Assembly (NCBI RefSeq): GCF_040581415.1 | Contig: NZ_CP114014.1 | Coordinates: 2,914,001-2,978,000, forward strand | Direction: 5' to 3' | Length of the DNA: 64,000 bases | Source of the DNA: Paraconexibacter sp040581415 | Lineage (GTDB): Bacteria; Actinomycetota; Thermoleophilia; Solirubrobacterales; Solirubrobacteraceae | Shown: piece by piece, positions 16,930-25,282 of the stretch | Position numbering within the stretch: the first letter of the stretch is position 1 | How the letters are laid out: every line of letters starts with the position of its first letter | The notes under the pieces: generated by a model | Databases searched by the model: none | What the model was told of the DNA's origin: nothing | Seen by the model: only the letters and a program-made list of their open reading frames with translations | Position numbers and translations under genes: made by a program

Positions 16930-17595
16930 GTGATCGCGGATGATCCACCGGTGTGGGTGTCGAAGCGACGAAAGCCTCAACGGGTCCGCGCCGCCGGTCG
17001 GTATGACCCGCGGATCCCGCGGGCTACGTATGACGCGGCCGTCAGCTACGGGCAACGGATGGGCGTCCTGCTCGATGCGATCTACGATGCGTGCCCGGAC
17101 GGGGAGGCCTCACCGGAGCATCTCGGGCGGCTTTCGCCCGCGCACCGAGCGGTGTTCGTCGTCGAGTGGGCGATGAGCGAGATCTACAACGGCACGCTGG
17201 ATCAGTACTTCTTCAACTCAGCCGGCGACATGGCCGCTGACCTGCCCGCCGCGGCCAGGTTCCTCGGCGCCGATGACTACGCGGCGATCTTCGATGACGC
17301 GGTCGCGTTCTTCGATCCGTCGCGCATCACCGACCGCAGTTACCGCCAGGCAACACTCCGGCAACTCGAGGAGGCACACCGACTCGACGAACTCGGTCAG
17401 GTCAACGACCGGATCTACGAGCTCGAGGATGCCGGGCGGATCATCTACCGGCAGATCTGCGATACATCGACGACCACAGCGGCGTGTTCTTCCGCGACTC
17501 GCCGCCCGATTGAAGCTCGAGGGCGCAGCTTCCCCGAAAGATCGATGTACCGCGGTCCCGACCAGACACAACAGGTGTTCGTTGCGCGGTGGTAG
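16930..17595 (+). CDS. DUF4375 (DMP19-type) protein, frameshifted near the 3' end
   Basis: The DUF4375 core is intact: VFVVEWAMSEIYNGTLDQYF, FNSAGDMAADLPAAARFLG, YAAIFDDAVAFFDPS. Compared with the near-identical copy at 52334-52918, one A is missing in CTGCGATAC near 17460, so the reading frame changes after YRQIC and runs on to 17595 instead of stopping at about 17513. DUF4375 proteins are cytosolic and often encoded near toxin/immunity loci. GTG 16930 begins 18 bases after the crossover point. Confidence 0.75.
   Translation: MIADDPPVWVSKRRKPQRVRAAGRYDPRIPRATYDAAVSYGQRMGVLLDAIYDACPDGEASPEHLGRLSPAHRAVFVVEWAMSEIYNGTLDQYFFNSAGDMAADLPAAARFLGADDYAAIFDDAVAFFDPSRITDRSYRQATLRQLEEAHRLDELGQVNDRIYELEDAGRIIYRQICDTSTTTAACSSATRRPIEARGRSFPERSMYRGPDQTQQVFVARW
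17512..17536 (+). repeat. variant attC-like repeat
   Basis: GAAGCT 17512-17517 pairs with AGCTTC 17527-17532, ending CTTCCCC. Same element as 52917-52940 in the other copy. In an intact gene the stop codon would overlap its left arm. A second degenerate copy (CAGGTGTTCG) may lie at 17565-17585. Confidence 0.4.
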
Positions 17596-17660
17596 GTCCT
17601 GGCCTGCCGCCGAGCATGGTAGTGGTCGGAAGGCGGGCGGGACCGGCCCGTCGGTCGGTC

Positions 17661-18467
17661 TTACTGCGCTCGGGCGAGCCGGTCAAGCTCCCCCAACATG
17701 CTTTCCACCGTGGTGACCGTGGGCACGCGCGCCTCGTATGCATCGATCGCAGTCTCGTACTCCTGGGCGAGCTGCGCGAGTTGCTCGGTGATGTCGTCGC
17801 GCGAGTAGATGATCAAGGAGTCGTAGTTGCCAATGTCTACGCCGATCGTGAGATCAGCGAAGAGGTCGCCTTCTGAGAGCAGATCCTCAAGATCTGGAGC
17901 GCGCGGTGCGCGGAGAGCGTCGACCAGATCGTCGCGCAGGCCGCCTGCGGTCGCGAACACGGATATCTCAGCCGACGCGTCGCCGAGCGTAGCTCGCGTC
18001 ACGCCCACGAGATCGTCATAGGTGTCGACGCGGAACAGCCCGGCTTGCGCGCGATGCTCCCACTCAAAGGCAGTAGGTTCGGGACGGATCGGCACTGCCG
18101 AGCGAGCAGGAATGAACCCCCGGTCGCGGCTGTTGCTGTCGACATCTTCCGCGTCTACTTCGTACTCCCACGCGACGAAGAGGCACCCTTCGCCGAGGAT
18201 GCGCGTGGCGTCGTCGCGGTAGTAACACGGGATGGCGTGGCGTGCGCGTCCCTGCGTCAGCCGCCATATGAGGCCGAGGTATACGGCGACCTCTTCCGTG
18301 TTGTTGTTGTTGACCGCGTGCCGCATGTACGGCGTGCGATCGTCATCGGGCCAGTCACCGCACAGCACCGCCCAGTTCGACTCCTCGACAACGACGTCGC
18401 TGCCAGGAACATGCGCGTACCGGTGGAGGGCACCGCGAGTCGTGTGGTGGAACACGAGCGGCCGCAT
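17661..18467 (-). CDS. hypothetical cytosolic protein
   Basis: 268 residues from ATG 18467. The N-terminal half contains YLGLIWRLTQGRARHAIPCY and CLFVAWEYEVDAEDVDSNS; the C-terminal half is helical (DDITEQLAQLAQEYETAIDA). No signal peptide, no membrane segment. The asparagine run HAVNNNNTEE is unusual for this GC content. Not recognised. Confidence 0.65.
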   Translation of the reverse strand: MRPLVFHHTTRGALHRYAHVPGSDVVVEESNWAVLCGDWPDDDRTPYMRHAVNNNNTEEVAVYLGLIWRLTQGRARHAIPCYYRDDATRILGEGCLFVAWEYEVDAEDVDSNSRDRGFIPARSAVPIRPEPTAFEWEHRAQAGLFRVDTYDDLVGVTRATLGDASAEISVFATAGGLRDDLVDALRAPRAPDLEDLLSEGDLFADLTIGVDIGNYDSLIIYSRDDITEQLAQLAQEYETAIDAYEARVPTVTTVESMLGELDRLARAQ

Positions 18468-18503
18468 CCCAGCAGCCTAGACCTCCCACGCGCGAGCTCC
18501 CAT

Positions 18504-18546
18504 AACCGCCGGGCTGCCTGCTCCTCAGACGCCCGGACGGTGTGCC
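18504..18546 (+). repeat. attC-like repeat, long stem
   Basis: AACCG 18504-18508 pairs with CGGT 18538-18541 (then GT); CCGGG 18509-18513 pairs with CCCGG 18532-18536. The right box CGGTGTGCC is divergent. Confidence 0.55.
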
Positions 18547-18572
18547 CAACACGCGCCTGCGATGCTCCGCGC

Positions 18573-18896
18573 GTGCCGCCCGAACACCACGCACTTGAGC
18601 GACTGCAAGCCTGGTACGTCGAACAATGCGACGGCGAATGGGAGCACGAGTTCGGGATCGAAATCGACACGCTCGACAATCCCGGGTGGCGGGTCGAGGT
18701 CCAGGTCAAGGGGACCGCACTCGAGAACGAGCCGTTCAGCCGAACTGAAGTCCACCGCAGCGAGCATGACTGGGTCGTTTGCTGGACCGACACCGAGCGC
18801 GGCGTATTCCACGCCGCCTGCGGCCCGAGGAACCTGAACGAGGCGTTGCCGAGCTTCCTCCACTGGGCGGAGGACGCACACGCACCGGAGCCGTAG
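18573..18896 (+). CDS. Imm53-family immunity protein
   Basis: 107 residues from GTG 18573. The whole length follows Imm53: LERLQAWYVEQCDGEWEHEF, IDTLDNPGWRVEV, a central GTALENEPF strand, DWVVCWTDTE, then CGPRNLNEALPSFLHWAE. Imm53 proteins are small cytosolic proteins that neutralise cognate polymorphic toxins. No toxin gene is near, so the cassette carries immunity alone. Confidence 0.88.
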   Translation: MPPEHHALERLQAWYVEQCDGEWEHEFGIEIDTLDNPGWRVEVQVKGTALENEPFSRTEVHRSEHDWVVCWTDTERGVFHAACGPRNLNEALPSFLHWAEDAHAPEP

Positions 18897-18926
18897 GGAC
18901 GCCCGGTAGAGGTTCCGAAGCGGACG
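18884..18926 (+). repeat. attC-like repeat (left end of duplicated cassette A)
   Basis: ACCGG 18884-18888 pairs with CCGGT 18903-18907. Sequence identical to the second copy starts exactly at GGTTCCG 18911. Confidence 0.85.
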
Positions 18927-18995
18927 GCCTCGTGACAATCCGGCATCGCGTACCAGTCTCTAGCCCAAGACCGCCCGGCGCGGGATACTCAGCGC

Positions 18996-19418
18996 GTGCT
19001 GGACGACGACGTGGTTCTTGCCGACCTTGCTGCCGTTCTGCCACAAGCGGTCCCTCCAGCCGACATGAGCTGGTATTTGGATACCGACGGACGGCCGTTG
19101 CTGTACGTCGCGTTTGGGGACGCGCGCGAGTGGATCGAAAAGAACGTCCTGGTTCACGCGTACGTGAGTGAGCCGCGCACGAGCGTTCGGCCCGCGCATC
19201 GCGCAACGTTCGTCGAGTTCTGGGAGCTCGTCGAACGTGCGGCCGAAGACGCTGATCGAGACCGTCGTCTGCTCCTGATGATCGAGCTGTACGAGCATGT
19301 CGGCTGGACCGACGACGTCCTGGCGTATCTCGGCCCGAACGCGCTCGAACTCCTTGACGCCGCGCGCACCGAGTTGGCTCATAGCGCTCGTCAGATCGGC
19401 CGTTGGGCAGCACCGTGA
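18996..19418 (+). CDS. hypothetical protein, duplicated cassette copy A
   Basis: 140 residues from GTG 18996. A near-identical copy lies at 26408-26830; the two differ by a few bases (for example LADLAAVLPQ versus LADLAVVLPQ). N-terminal strands (MSWYLDTDGRPLLYVAFGD) then a long helical part with RTSVRPAHRATFVEFWELV and LLLMIELYEHVGW. Cytosolic, no known family. The pair defines cassette boundaries. Confidence 0.7.
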   Translation: MLDDDVVLADLAAVLPQAVPPADMSWYLDTDGRPLLYVAFGDAREWIEKNVLVHAYVSEPRTSVRPAHRATFVEFWELVERAAEDADRDRRLLLMIELYEHVGWTDDVLAYLGPNALELLDAARTELAHSARQIGRWAAP

Positions 19419-19473
19419 ACCGCCTACCAGACACGTCGAGGCCGAGCGGCGTGGGGCGTCCGCTGAGGGTTCG
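19417..19473 (+). repeat. attC-like repeat (right end of duplicated cassette A)
   Basis: GAACC 19417-19421 pairs with GGTTC 19468-19472; CCT 19423-19425 with AGG 19466-19468 as an alternative inner pair. Identity with copy B ends at GGTTCG 19473. Confidence 0.85.
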
Positions 19474-19713
19474 TCAGCGATACGAGCGCTGGTGACAATC
19501 GCCTGGGCCCTCGTAGACGTCGACCACGCCCAGCTTGTCGAGAACCCGCAGCGCAAAATCGCCGGCGATCGCCGTTGAGTCCGGCCGGTCGGCATCGTCG
19601 ATGGCCATTCGGCGCTCGGCGTCCGCCACCTTCTCGGCGGTCCAGTAGCCCCTATCGAGATCAAGGTCCCGATACACCTCTGCGATCGCTTTATAGGCCA
19701 GTTCCCTTCTCAT
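19474..19713 (-). CDS. small hypothetical protein
   Basis: 79 residues from ATG 19713. Helical N-terminus (ELAYKAIAEVYRDLDLDRGY) and ALRVLDKLGVVDVYEGPGDC. Complete cassette of about 300 bases with the gene on the minus strand. Its stop codon abuts the repeat core. Function unknown. Confidence 0.55.
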   Translation of the reverse strand: MRRELAYKAIAEVYRDLDLDRGYWTAEKVADAERRMAIDDADRPDSTAIAGDFALRVLDKLGVVDVYEGPGDCHQRSYR

Positions 19714-19752
19714 GCCCGGATTCTCGCGCTCGCGTCAAGCACCACGGCCACT

Positions 19753-19782
19753 GACAGCGAAGCGCGTCCGCTGAGGGTTCGT
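19753..19782 (+). repeat. attC-like repeat, clean arms
   Basis: GAC 19753-19755 pairs with GTT 19777-19779; AGCG 19756-19759 pairs with CGCT 19769-19772. Confidence 0.85.
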
Positions 19783-19836
19783 TGTCGGCCGGGCCGGTCT
19801 CTAGCCGGATTCGGCGAGCAGGAGAGCCGAACCCGA

Positions 19837-20251
19837 CTACCAACCCACCGTGTCGACCTGCGTGAGCACTCCCGGCAGCTGTTCCAGGAAGTCGATCACG
19901 ACGTTCGTCGCTGCGACCGACTCGTCGTAGCACGACATCAGGATCTGGAAGCCGACCACAGCGGTTGGTTGGCCCAGGTGCTCGCGCACCTGCTGGCGAG
20001 CGTCGTCCGTCCCGTCCAGGCCATCGAGCTCGTCCGCGAGTTCCCTCAACTTCCTCCGCGGTCTCATCGCGTCCAAGCGTCAGATCGCCGGCGACCACCG
20101 TGCGACCTTTCCCGTCGGCCAGCTTAAACTCGCTCCAGCCCGCACTCCCCGCGGTCACGACGAACGTCCCCTCGGCTGCGACCCAGTTCCGCAGCGCATC
20201 GAAGTCTCTGTCGGCCCACTCGCTCGCGACCGCTCGCATGTACACGCTCAC
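19837..20251 (-). pseudogene. hypothetical gene with one frameshift
   Basis: Reads from GTG 20251 as VSVYMRAVASEWADRDFDAL ... LADGKGRTVVAGDLTLGRDE to about 20060, where a single-base change moves the frame; the rest is LRELADELDGLDGTDDARQQ ... LEQLPGVLTQVDTVGW ending at 19837. Joined length is about 137 residues. Family not recognised. Either decay or a sequencing error. Confidence 0.6.
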
Positions 20252-20256
20252 GCGAG

Positions 20257-20295
20257 AATCCTCGCACCGCCGCAACGCCTCCGGTCAAGGTTCCG
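20257..20295 (+). repeat. attC-like repeat
   Basis: ACCG 20266-20269 pairs with CGGT 20282-20285 and ATCCT 20258-20262 partly with AGGTT 20288-20292. Core GCCTCCGGTCAAGGTTCCG. A second CCGGGTTCCCGG palindrome follows at 20341. Confidence 0.75.
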
Positions 20296-20365
20296 GCAGT
20301 GGGGAAATCGGGTCATGTTTCGGAGCGGGTGTGACATTGACCGGGTTCCCGGACACTTAGGAGCT

Positions 20366-20884
20366 GTGGCCGGAGATCGCGAGGAACTCGAGCGCATGGT
20401 CCGCGCGCATCACGATGCCGTACGCGCATACCTCGTGCGGCGAGCTTCGGCCGAGGACGCCGCCGACGCACTGTCCGAGACCTTCCTCGTTGCGTGGCGC
20501 CGCATCGATGAGCGACCCGACGAGACCATGTGGTTGCCCTGGCTCTACGGCATTGCACGACGCACCCTCGCCAATCAACGCCGCGCGCAACAACGACAAG
20601 GCGCCCTCATCGAACGCCTACACGGGCTAGGGGCCATAGCCGGCGACCAATCACCGGACACCGGACTCATGACGGCTCTGGCCGCGCTCGGACCGGCGGA
20701 TCGAGAGGCGCTGATGCTGGTCGCCTGGGAGGGCCTCTCCACCGAGGACGCCGCGCACGTCCTCGGCTGCCGGGCCTCGACGTTCCGGATGCGTTTGGTA
20801 CGCGCCCGCCGGCGGCTTGCTGTCCTCCTTGACGATCCGCCTGAGACTCCCCGCACTCAATCTCCTGTGGAGCACCGCTCATGA
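20366..20884 (+). CDS. ECF RNA polymerase sigma factor
   Basis: 172 residues from GTG 20366. Region 2 about 10-75 (VRAYLVRRASAEDAADALSE, WLPWLYGIARRTLANQRR), region 4 about 105-155 (EALMLVAWEGLSTEDAAHVL, STFRMRLVRARRRLAVLL). Coupled to the next gene by an ATGA overlap. Unlike the other sigma genes I see no GTCACA motif upstream. Confidence 0.9.
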   Translation: MAGDREELERMVRAHHDAVRAYLVRRASAEDAADALSETFLVAWRRIDERPDETMWLPWLYGIARRTLANQRRAQQRQGALIERLHGLGAIAGDQSPDTGLMTALAALGPADREALMLVAWEGLSTEDAAHVLGCRASTFRMRLVRARRRLAVLLDDPPETPRTQSPVEHRS

Positions 20885-21648
20885 CCACACCTTCCGAACG
20901 CCTCGCGCGCGCGAATCCCGCGCCGAGGATCACCACGCCCGAGGCGGAGATCGAAGCCTTGATCCAAACGGTGCTCCACGCGGCAGAGCCCGAAGCCCGA
21001 CAGCCGCGCCGGCGCCAGGTCAGCCCCGTCGCGGCTCTCGCGGCACTCATCCTGCTCACCGGCGCCGGTGTCGGCGTCGCAGCCGTCGGCGGCTCGCTCC
21101 TGGGATACGGCCCAAACTCACCAGACGACCCGCCACTGCAGGCCCACCGCTCAACCGGCAAAGCTCGACCCTCCACTCCCGCAGACCGCGCTGCTCGAAA
21201 GCGGCAACGCGAGCGCGAGCCGCAACTCGACGCAGCCCGCTACTTCTCAGCACTACGCAACCTCCGCGACGACCGCTACGCCACGATCTACACCGCGGCG
21301 TCCGGATACACCGTGCAGGCAAAGGCCAGCGACCGCGAGACCTGCATCCAAGTCCTCCCCTCGCCCCGGTCCAAGAACAGCACGCGAAGCTGCGTGCCTA
21401 CCTCCTACGCGAGAACCCACGGAGTGATGACGTGGAGGCAGTGCTTCGATCCGCCGTACCGTCCCCAGCGCCGCCTCGTCGCCGGCCTCGTCCCCGACGG
21501 CGTCGCACGAGTGACAGCCACACGCAACGGAAGCATCCAAGCCACGGCCACAGTCACTCGCAACGCCTTCGTCCTGGTCACCGACAACCCGTTCGACACG
21601 ATCAACCTTGGCCGCGCCACGCAACGCCTTGGCCCGATCATCTGCTGA
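20881..21648 (+). CDS. membrane-anchored partner of ECF sigma factor
   Basis: 255 residues. N-terminal cytoplasmic part (about 1-48) with a helix EAEIEALIQTVLHAAEPEAR, one membrane segment (VAALAALILLTGAGVGVAAV), then an extracytoplasmic domain with five cysteines and the shared motif VAGLVPDGVARVTATR. Overlap with the sigma stop codon implies coupled translation. Candidate anti-sigma factor by position. Confidence 0.75.
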   Translation: MTTPSERLARANPAPRITTPEAEIEALIQTVLHAAEPEARQPRRRQVSPVAALAALILLTGAGVGVAAVGGSLLGYGPNSPDDPPLQAHRSTGKARPSTPADRAARKRQREREPQLDAARYFSALRNLRDDRYATIYTAASGYTVQAKASDRETCIQVLPSPRSKNSTRSCVPTSYARTHGVMTWRQCFDPPYRPQRRLVAGLVPDGVARVTATRNGSIQATATVTRNAFVLVTDNPFDTINLGRATQRLGPIIC

Positions 21649-21760
21649 GCCAGTAACGGGCAACCGGCTACCGGGTCGACCACTCCGCATGACGGGCCCG
21701 CTCGTCAGCAGCTGGCGAGAACCGGCAGCCCCTGGCCGCATCCGGATCCGCGCTCGTCTG

Positions 21761-21788
21761 GGACCTAGAGCGTCCGGTGAAGGTTCCT
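21761..21788 (+). repeat. attC-like repeat
   Basis: GACCT 21762-21766 pairs with AGGTT 21781-21785; alternative GGAC 21761-21764 with GTCC 21772-21775. Confidence 0.8.
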
Positions 21789-21810
21789 CGCGAACTACGC
21801 TTGGTGGCTG

Positions 21811-22290
21811 ATGGCAAGGATGACCCACATCACGCGCGACAGCAACGCCAAGGCCATCCTCGGCGCCGGCATCAGGACGTCGGCTCGCGGCGACGGTCTG
21901 GCTGGAGTCTTCGCCATGCCAATCCTCCCGAACTACTTTGTCTCCCATCAGTGGCTACGGGAACTCAAGCGACATCAACCGGTCCCCCTCGTCGCCATCG
22001 ACTTCGTCGTGCCAGACGACGAACCCGTCATGGCTGGCCACTACTCCGCCACACTCACCGCCACGACTGCGGCGCAAGCAGCAGGCGTCATCTTGGCCGC
22101 CGAGGATCCCCGCGGTTTCGAGATCGTCATCCCCCGCAAGATCGCCGCCAACGAGATCAAGCGCACCCGGCCGGTGAACAACGTCGTCGGCTGGCGCTAC
22201 TGGCCCCAAGCTCACGGTCGACCACCTTGCACCCGTCCGTACTGCCAGGCCGGCACCTACGGAGCCGCGCAGCTGCGCAGCCGCGACTGA
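21811..22290 (+). CDS. hypothetical protein, possibly ART/2'-phosphotransferase-like fold
   Basis: 159 residues from ATG 21811. MTHITRDSNAKAILGAGIR followed by GVFAMPILPNYFVSHQWL recalls the His-Thr...GI...VF layout of ADP-ribosyltransferase/KptA-like folds, and the C-terminus has a pair of cysteines (CTRPYCQAGTYGA) near conserved-looking W, R and G residues. The fold suggestion is speculative. Cytosolic. Its stop codon overlaps the next repeat. Confidence 0.6.
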   Translation: MARMTHITRDSNAKAILGAGIRTSARGDGLAGVFAMPILPNYFVSHQWLRELKRHQPVPLVAIDFVVPDDEPVMAGHYSATLTATTAAQAAGVILAAEDPRGFEIVIPRKIAANEIKRTRPVNNVVGWRYWPQAHGRPPCTRPYCQAGTYGAAQLRSRD

Positions 22291-22313
22291 CGCCGCGTCC
22301 GGAGACGGATCCT
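22288..22313 (+). repeat. attC-like repeat, GGATCC right box
   Basis: Core GCGTCCGGAGACGGATCC. Left arm GAC is 22286-22288 or 22289-22291. The cassette copy at 51839 has GGTTCC at the same place. Confidence 0.6.
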
Positions 22314-22416
22314 TTCGCGCATGACCTATCCGCTCACAAGTGGGAGGCTGCGAGGTCGGGCGGGCTGTGGGCTTCGAGGCGGTCACCGCGCGCTTGGCCG
22401 GCGGTACCCTCATTCC

Positions 22417-22659
22417 GTGCCCGCTCGGAATGCATCCGCTCGGCCGACGACTCTCGTCGCTGCGTTCGTGGTGTGCGGGGCGCTGACGCTCGCATCGTTC
22501 GTGTACTTCAACAGCGGTTCTCGAGGCATCGACGTCTGTCTGGAGAACGGCTACGCGGGCCCTGGGCACCTGTCGTGGTGGCAGCCAGGGACAGAGTGCA
22601 CCGGCGGCGAGCCGCAGATCACCGAGGTGCACTCAGGTCGGCTGCGACCTTCGCCGTGA
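22417..22659 (+). pseudogene. truncated membrane protein gene (copy of 51946-52260)
   Basis: From GTG 22417 it matches the protein at 51946 for about 67 residues (first membrane segment, SGSRGIDVCLENGYAGPGH, ECTGGEPQITEV) and then diverges into unrelated sequence. The second membrane segment is lost. The cut lies where the 3' end of the opposite-strand gene at 22619 begins, so a deletion fused two cassettes and removed the repeat between them. Confidence 0.65.
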
Positions 22660-22999
22660 AAGCGCGGATGCTGCGCTCAACGTCGGGCCAATCGGCAGGC
22701 GTACATGCGTCGGCTGCCTCGAACACAGTGCCAAGGATCCATCCGCGCGCCGAGCTGCGGACCCTCACAGCGCCGCGTTCCTCGAAGGACATCGAGTCGA
22801 ACTCGAAGTCGACTCGCTGTGGGTCGTTCACCCACTGGAGGAGCGCTCGTGCCAACTCCACAACAGGGAAAGCCAGCTCCTCGAACACGCACCGGTCGTT
22901 GTCCACTACGCGAAAGTCAGCCTGGACCGACACCAGGTAGTCGGCCACGGACGTGCCCCGTAGCTCGGAAACGTCGAGACGGTCGTAGGTCAGGAGCAT
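22619..22999 (-). CDS. hypothetical cytosolic protein
   Basis: 126 residues from ATG 22999. Pattern VSVQADFRVVDNDRCVFEEL then PVVELARALLQWV then VDFEFDSMSFEE and VRVRSSARGWILGT recalls small immunity-like proteins with a FxxxE...PV..L..W layout (DUF7878-like), but this is tentative. The last 14 codons overlap the truncated gene on the other strand. Confidence 0.6.
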   Translation of the reverse strand: MLLTYDRLDVSELRGTSVADYLVSVQADFRVVDNDRCVFEELAFPVVELARALLQWVNDPQRVDFEFDSMSFEERGAVRVRSSARGWILGTVFEAADACTPADWPDVERSIRAFTAKVAADLSAPR

Positions 23000-23015
23000 C
23001 GGCAGCGCTGATAGT

Positions 23016-23045
23016 GACGGGTAACGCGCCCGGAGAGGGTTCCCG
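23016..23045 (+). repeat. attC-like repeat
   Basis: GAC 23016-23018 pairs with GTT 23039-23041; GGG 23019-23021 with CCC 23029-23031. Core GCGCCCGGAGAGGGTTCCC. Confidence 0.75.
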
Positions 23046-23067
23046 CGCGGAGGCGCCAGCTTCTGTC

Positions 23068-23074
23068 GTCACAA
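23068..23074 (+). promoter_or_regulatory. GTCACAA motif upstream of sigma gene
   Basis: GTCACAAGATCTGGTG, 28 bases before the GTG at 23103. Candidate -35 element of an ECF promoter. Confidence 0.45.
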
Positions 23075-23102
23075 GATCTGGTGAAGTCCGCACTTCGGTG
23101 TA

Positions 23103-23687
23103 GTGACGACGTATGACCCCGACACCCAGCGGCAGCTCGCCGTGCCTGTGCGCGAGCCGGCGGGGTTCGTGGCGTTGTACCGGCGCGAGTCCGAGGCGGT
23201 GCTGGCGTTCTGCGCCCGTCGGGTGCTTGACCCGGAGACGGCGATGGATCTGACCGCTGAGACGTTCGCTCAGGCTTACCGAGGCCGTCGTGGGTTTCGC
23301 GGGACGACCGAGCCGGAGGCCAAGGCGTGGCTGCTCACGATCGCGCGCCGGCAGATCGCGTCGTTCCTCAAGCGCGGGTCGATGGACCGGCGAGCGACGC
23401 AGCGGCTGGGGATTCAGACACCGACGCTGACCCCAGACCAGGCCGAGGAGATCGAGCGCCGTGTCGGGCTGCCGCAGCTACGTGTGGTGCTCGGCGAGGA
23501 GCTCGCGCGCCTTTCGGTCGATCAGCGCGACGCGCTTCGCCTGCGCGTGGTCGAAGAACGCTCCTATGAGGAGGTCGCTCGGTCCCTCGGCATCTCCGAA
23601 GCGACCGCGCGCGCCCGCGTCTCGCGCGGGCTGCGCGCGCTTGGCGTCGCACTCGGGCACACGACGATCGAAGAGGCAGGGCTGTGA
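23103..23687 (+). CDS. ECF RNA polymerase sigma factor
   Basis: 194 residues from GTG 23103. Region 2 (AGFVALYRRESEAVLAFCAR, DLTAETFAQAYRGRRGF, WLLTIARRQIASFLKRG) and region 4 (LRLRVVEERSYEEVARSLG, TARARVSRGLRAL). Close paralogue of the sigma at 29282-29815, with the same FVALYRRES/FDAVYRRES opening. First gene of a coupled pair. Confidence 0.92.
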   Translation: MTTYDPDTQRQLAVPVREPAGFVALYRRESEAVLAFCARRVLDPETAMDLTAETFAQAYRGRRGFRGTTEPEAKAWLLTIARRQIASFLKRGSMDRRATQRLGIQTPTLTPDQAEEIERRVGLPQLRVVLGEELARLSVDQRDALRLRVVEERSYEEVARSLGISEATARARVSRGLRALGVALGHTTIEEAGL

Positions 23688-25078
23688 TGAGCGACGAACG
23701 ACGCATGCCGGCACTCGATGAGCTGGGCGCGGAGATCGAACGCGTCGCCTACGCCGACGCCGAGCGCCCTCGTGGCCGACGCAGGCGCTGGGCCCTGTTC
23801 GCGGTGCCCGCGGCCCTGACCCTCGCCGGCGCGGCCTACGCTGCCACTGAGCTGCTTCGCGGCGAACCGCTGCGCAACCCTCCCGGCGTGGTCTTCCGCG
23901 CCGACGAAGGAGTGGGTGTCCCGAAGAAGGTCGCCGGGGCGGTGGTGGCGCCGTTGCGGTTTGCCGACCCCGACGGCGGCCCGCCGTGGGGTGTTCGCGT
24001 GCTGAAGACCACACGCGATCACGGCTGCATCCAGATCGGCCGGGTCGACGAAGGCGACTTCGGTGTCCTCGGCCAGGACGGCCTCTTCGGCAACGACGGC
24101 CGCTTTCACGAGTGGCCCGCCGATGTCGTCGGGGAGAGCAGCTGCGCCCCGAACGACGCCGCCGGCCACGCGTTCCTGGCGATGTCGTACTCCGGCCTGC
24201 CCGCCAGCGGCACGCCGAAAGGCTGCACCGTCCCCGCGCAGCTGCGCTCCGCCGGACGCTACCGCGACCGCATGCCCGCCGCCTGCCCGGCCCGGGACCT
24301 GCGCAACGTCTACTACGGGCTGCTCGGCCCCCTGGGCAAGAGCGTCACCTACCGAGGCGACGACGGCAAACCGCACACCGTCCCTGCCACCCCTGGTGAC
24401 GGTGCCTACCTCGTCGTCGTCAGACCGACCAGACAGCGCCCAGCCCGGGGCATGTTCATCCCCAGCGAGACCCCGCTCACCGGGCTCATCAGCGTGCAGT
24501 ACCGCGACGGGCGCGTCTGCCGCATCCAGTTCCAGCCCCGTTCCGGCCACGCCGTCCCGTGCCCACGCGCCGGATACGTCCCGCACCCCCCGCGCACCGT
24601 CCCCGCCGGCGCAGTCCGCTCCGCCGTCAGCCTCAGCGAAGCACCCAGACCCGTCGCCTCACGCCGCCTCCCCGACGGCAACATCAGGTCCGGCTACCGC
24701 CGGATCACCATCCGCTTCACCGCGCGCCTGGCCAGCGACAGCCACTCCACCTACCGATACGACCTGCGCCTGCGCCACCGCCCAGAAGACCGCTGCGACA
24801 CCGTCAACAAACGACGCGCCCGCTGTCAGACGGGCGACACCGCAGGGACCATCCGCCGGGACATCTCCGCCGGCGAAACCGTCAACGAGACGCTCGTGGT
24901 CTCTCAGCTCCGCAGCGACCCGATCCTCGAAGTCACCGTCCGCTACTACCCAGTCGACCCCGGTCTCGGCGGCCCCGGACAGGGCTTCGTCCCCGACGGT
25001 GGAGTCCTCGTCGGACGCGCCACCCTCCCGCTTCGACGCATCCCGGCCGCCGAGAGAAACAGGCTGCTCCACCCGTGA
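23684..25078 (+). CDS. membrane-anchored partner of ECF sigma factor, large extracytoplasmic part
   Basis: 464 residues. Starts GTG 23684 or ATG 23687 overlapping the sigma stop codon. N-terminal helix (LDELGAEIERVAYADAERP) shared with the partner at 26937 (LDELGDELSRAAHDAEG), membrane segment about 38-55 (LFAVPAALTLAGAAYAAT), then two beta-rich domains. The first has DPDGGPPWGVRVLKTTRD, matching APDGGPVWDVRTSRSRTG in 26937. Likely a sigma regulator with a sensing domain outside the membrane; inferred. Confidence 0.75.
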   Translation: MMSDERRMPALDELGAEIERVAYADAERPRGRRRRWALFAVPAALTLAGAAYAATELLRGEPLRNPPGVVFRADEGVGVPKKVAGAVVAPLRFADPDGGPPWGVRVLKTTRDHGCIQIGRVDEGDFGVLGQDGLFGNDGRFHEWPADVVGESSCAPNDAAGHAFLAMSYSGLPASGTPKGCTVPAQLRSAGRYRDRMPAACPARDLRNVYYGLLGPLGKSVTYRGDDGKPHTVPATPGDGAYLVVVRPTRQRPARGMFIPSETPLTGLISVQYRDGRVCRIQFQPRSGHAVPCPRAGYVPHPPRTVPAGAVRSAVSLSEAPRPVASRRLPDGNIRSGYRRITIRFTARLASDSHSTYRYDLRLRHRPEDRCDTVNKRRARCQTGDTAGTIRRDISAGETVNETLVVSQLRSDPILEVTVRYYPVDPGLGGPGQGFVPDGGVLVGRATLPLRRIPAAERNRLLHP

Positions 25079-25083
25079 CGGCT

Positions 25084-25101
25084 AACCGGAGAAGGTTTCT
25101 G
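25084..25101 (+). repeat. short attC-like repeat
   Basis: AACC 25084-25087 pairs with GGTT 25094-25097 around GGAGAA. The GTCCG part is absent. Confidence 0.45.
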
Positions 25102-25182
25102 GTCCAGTGCATGCGGCCCGCATCGCTCAAGGGCTCTACCGCTCGGTAGCACGCAAAATCAGCGGTTGGCGTCGGGCGTCCC

Positions 25183-25218
25183 CTCGGGTGGCGGCCAGCG
25201 GCATCCGCCGCGAGTTCC
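25183..25218 (+). repeat. attC-like repeat
   Basis: CTCG 25183-25186 pairs with CGAG 25211-25214; GGCGG 25190-25194 with CCGCC 25205-25209. Right box GAGTTCC. Confidence 0.6.
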
Positions 25219-25282
25219 TTCCGGCTTGCGGCTGGGCGCACATCGCCTATGGCTTCGCCGTCCGCCGCCTCATACTCGGAGC

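Noticed and set aside
15124..17595. Long plus-strand open frame of 823 codons
   Set aside because: It is mostly the antisense strand of the IS110 transposase with arginine/proline-rich sequence; only its last part (16930-17595) is a real gene, with its own GTG start.
20335..20358. CCGGGTTCCCGG palindrome with GTGT/ACAC arms as a separate repeat
   Set aside because: The GTCCGGTNNN part is missing and it is 50 bases from a clear copy; it may be a sigma-gene operator instead. Not enough to call either.
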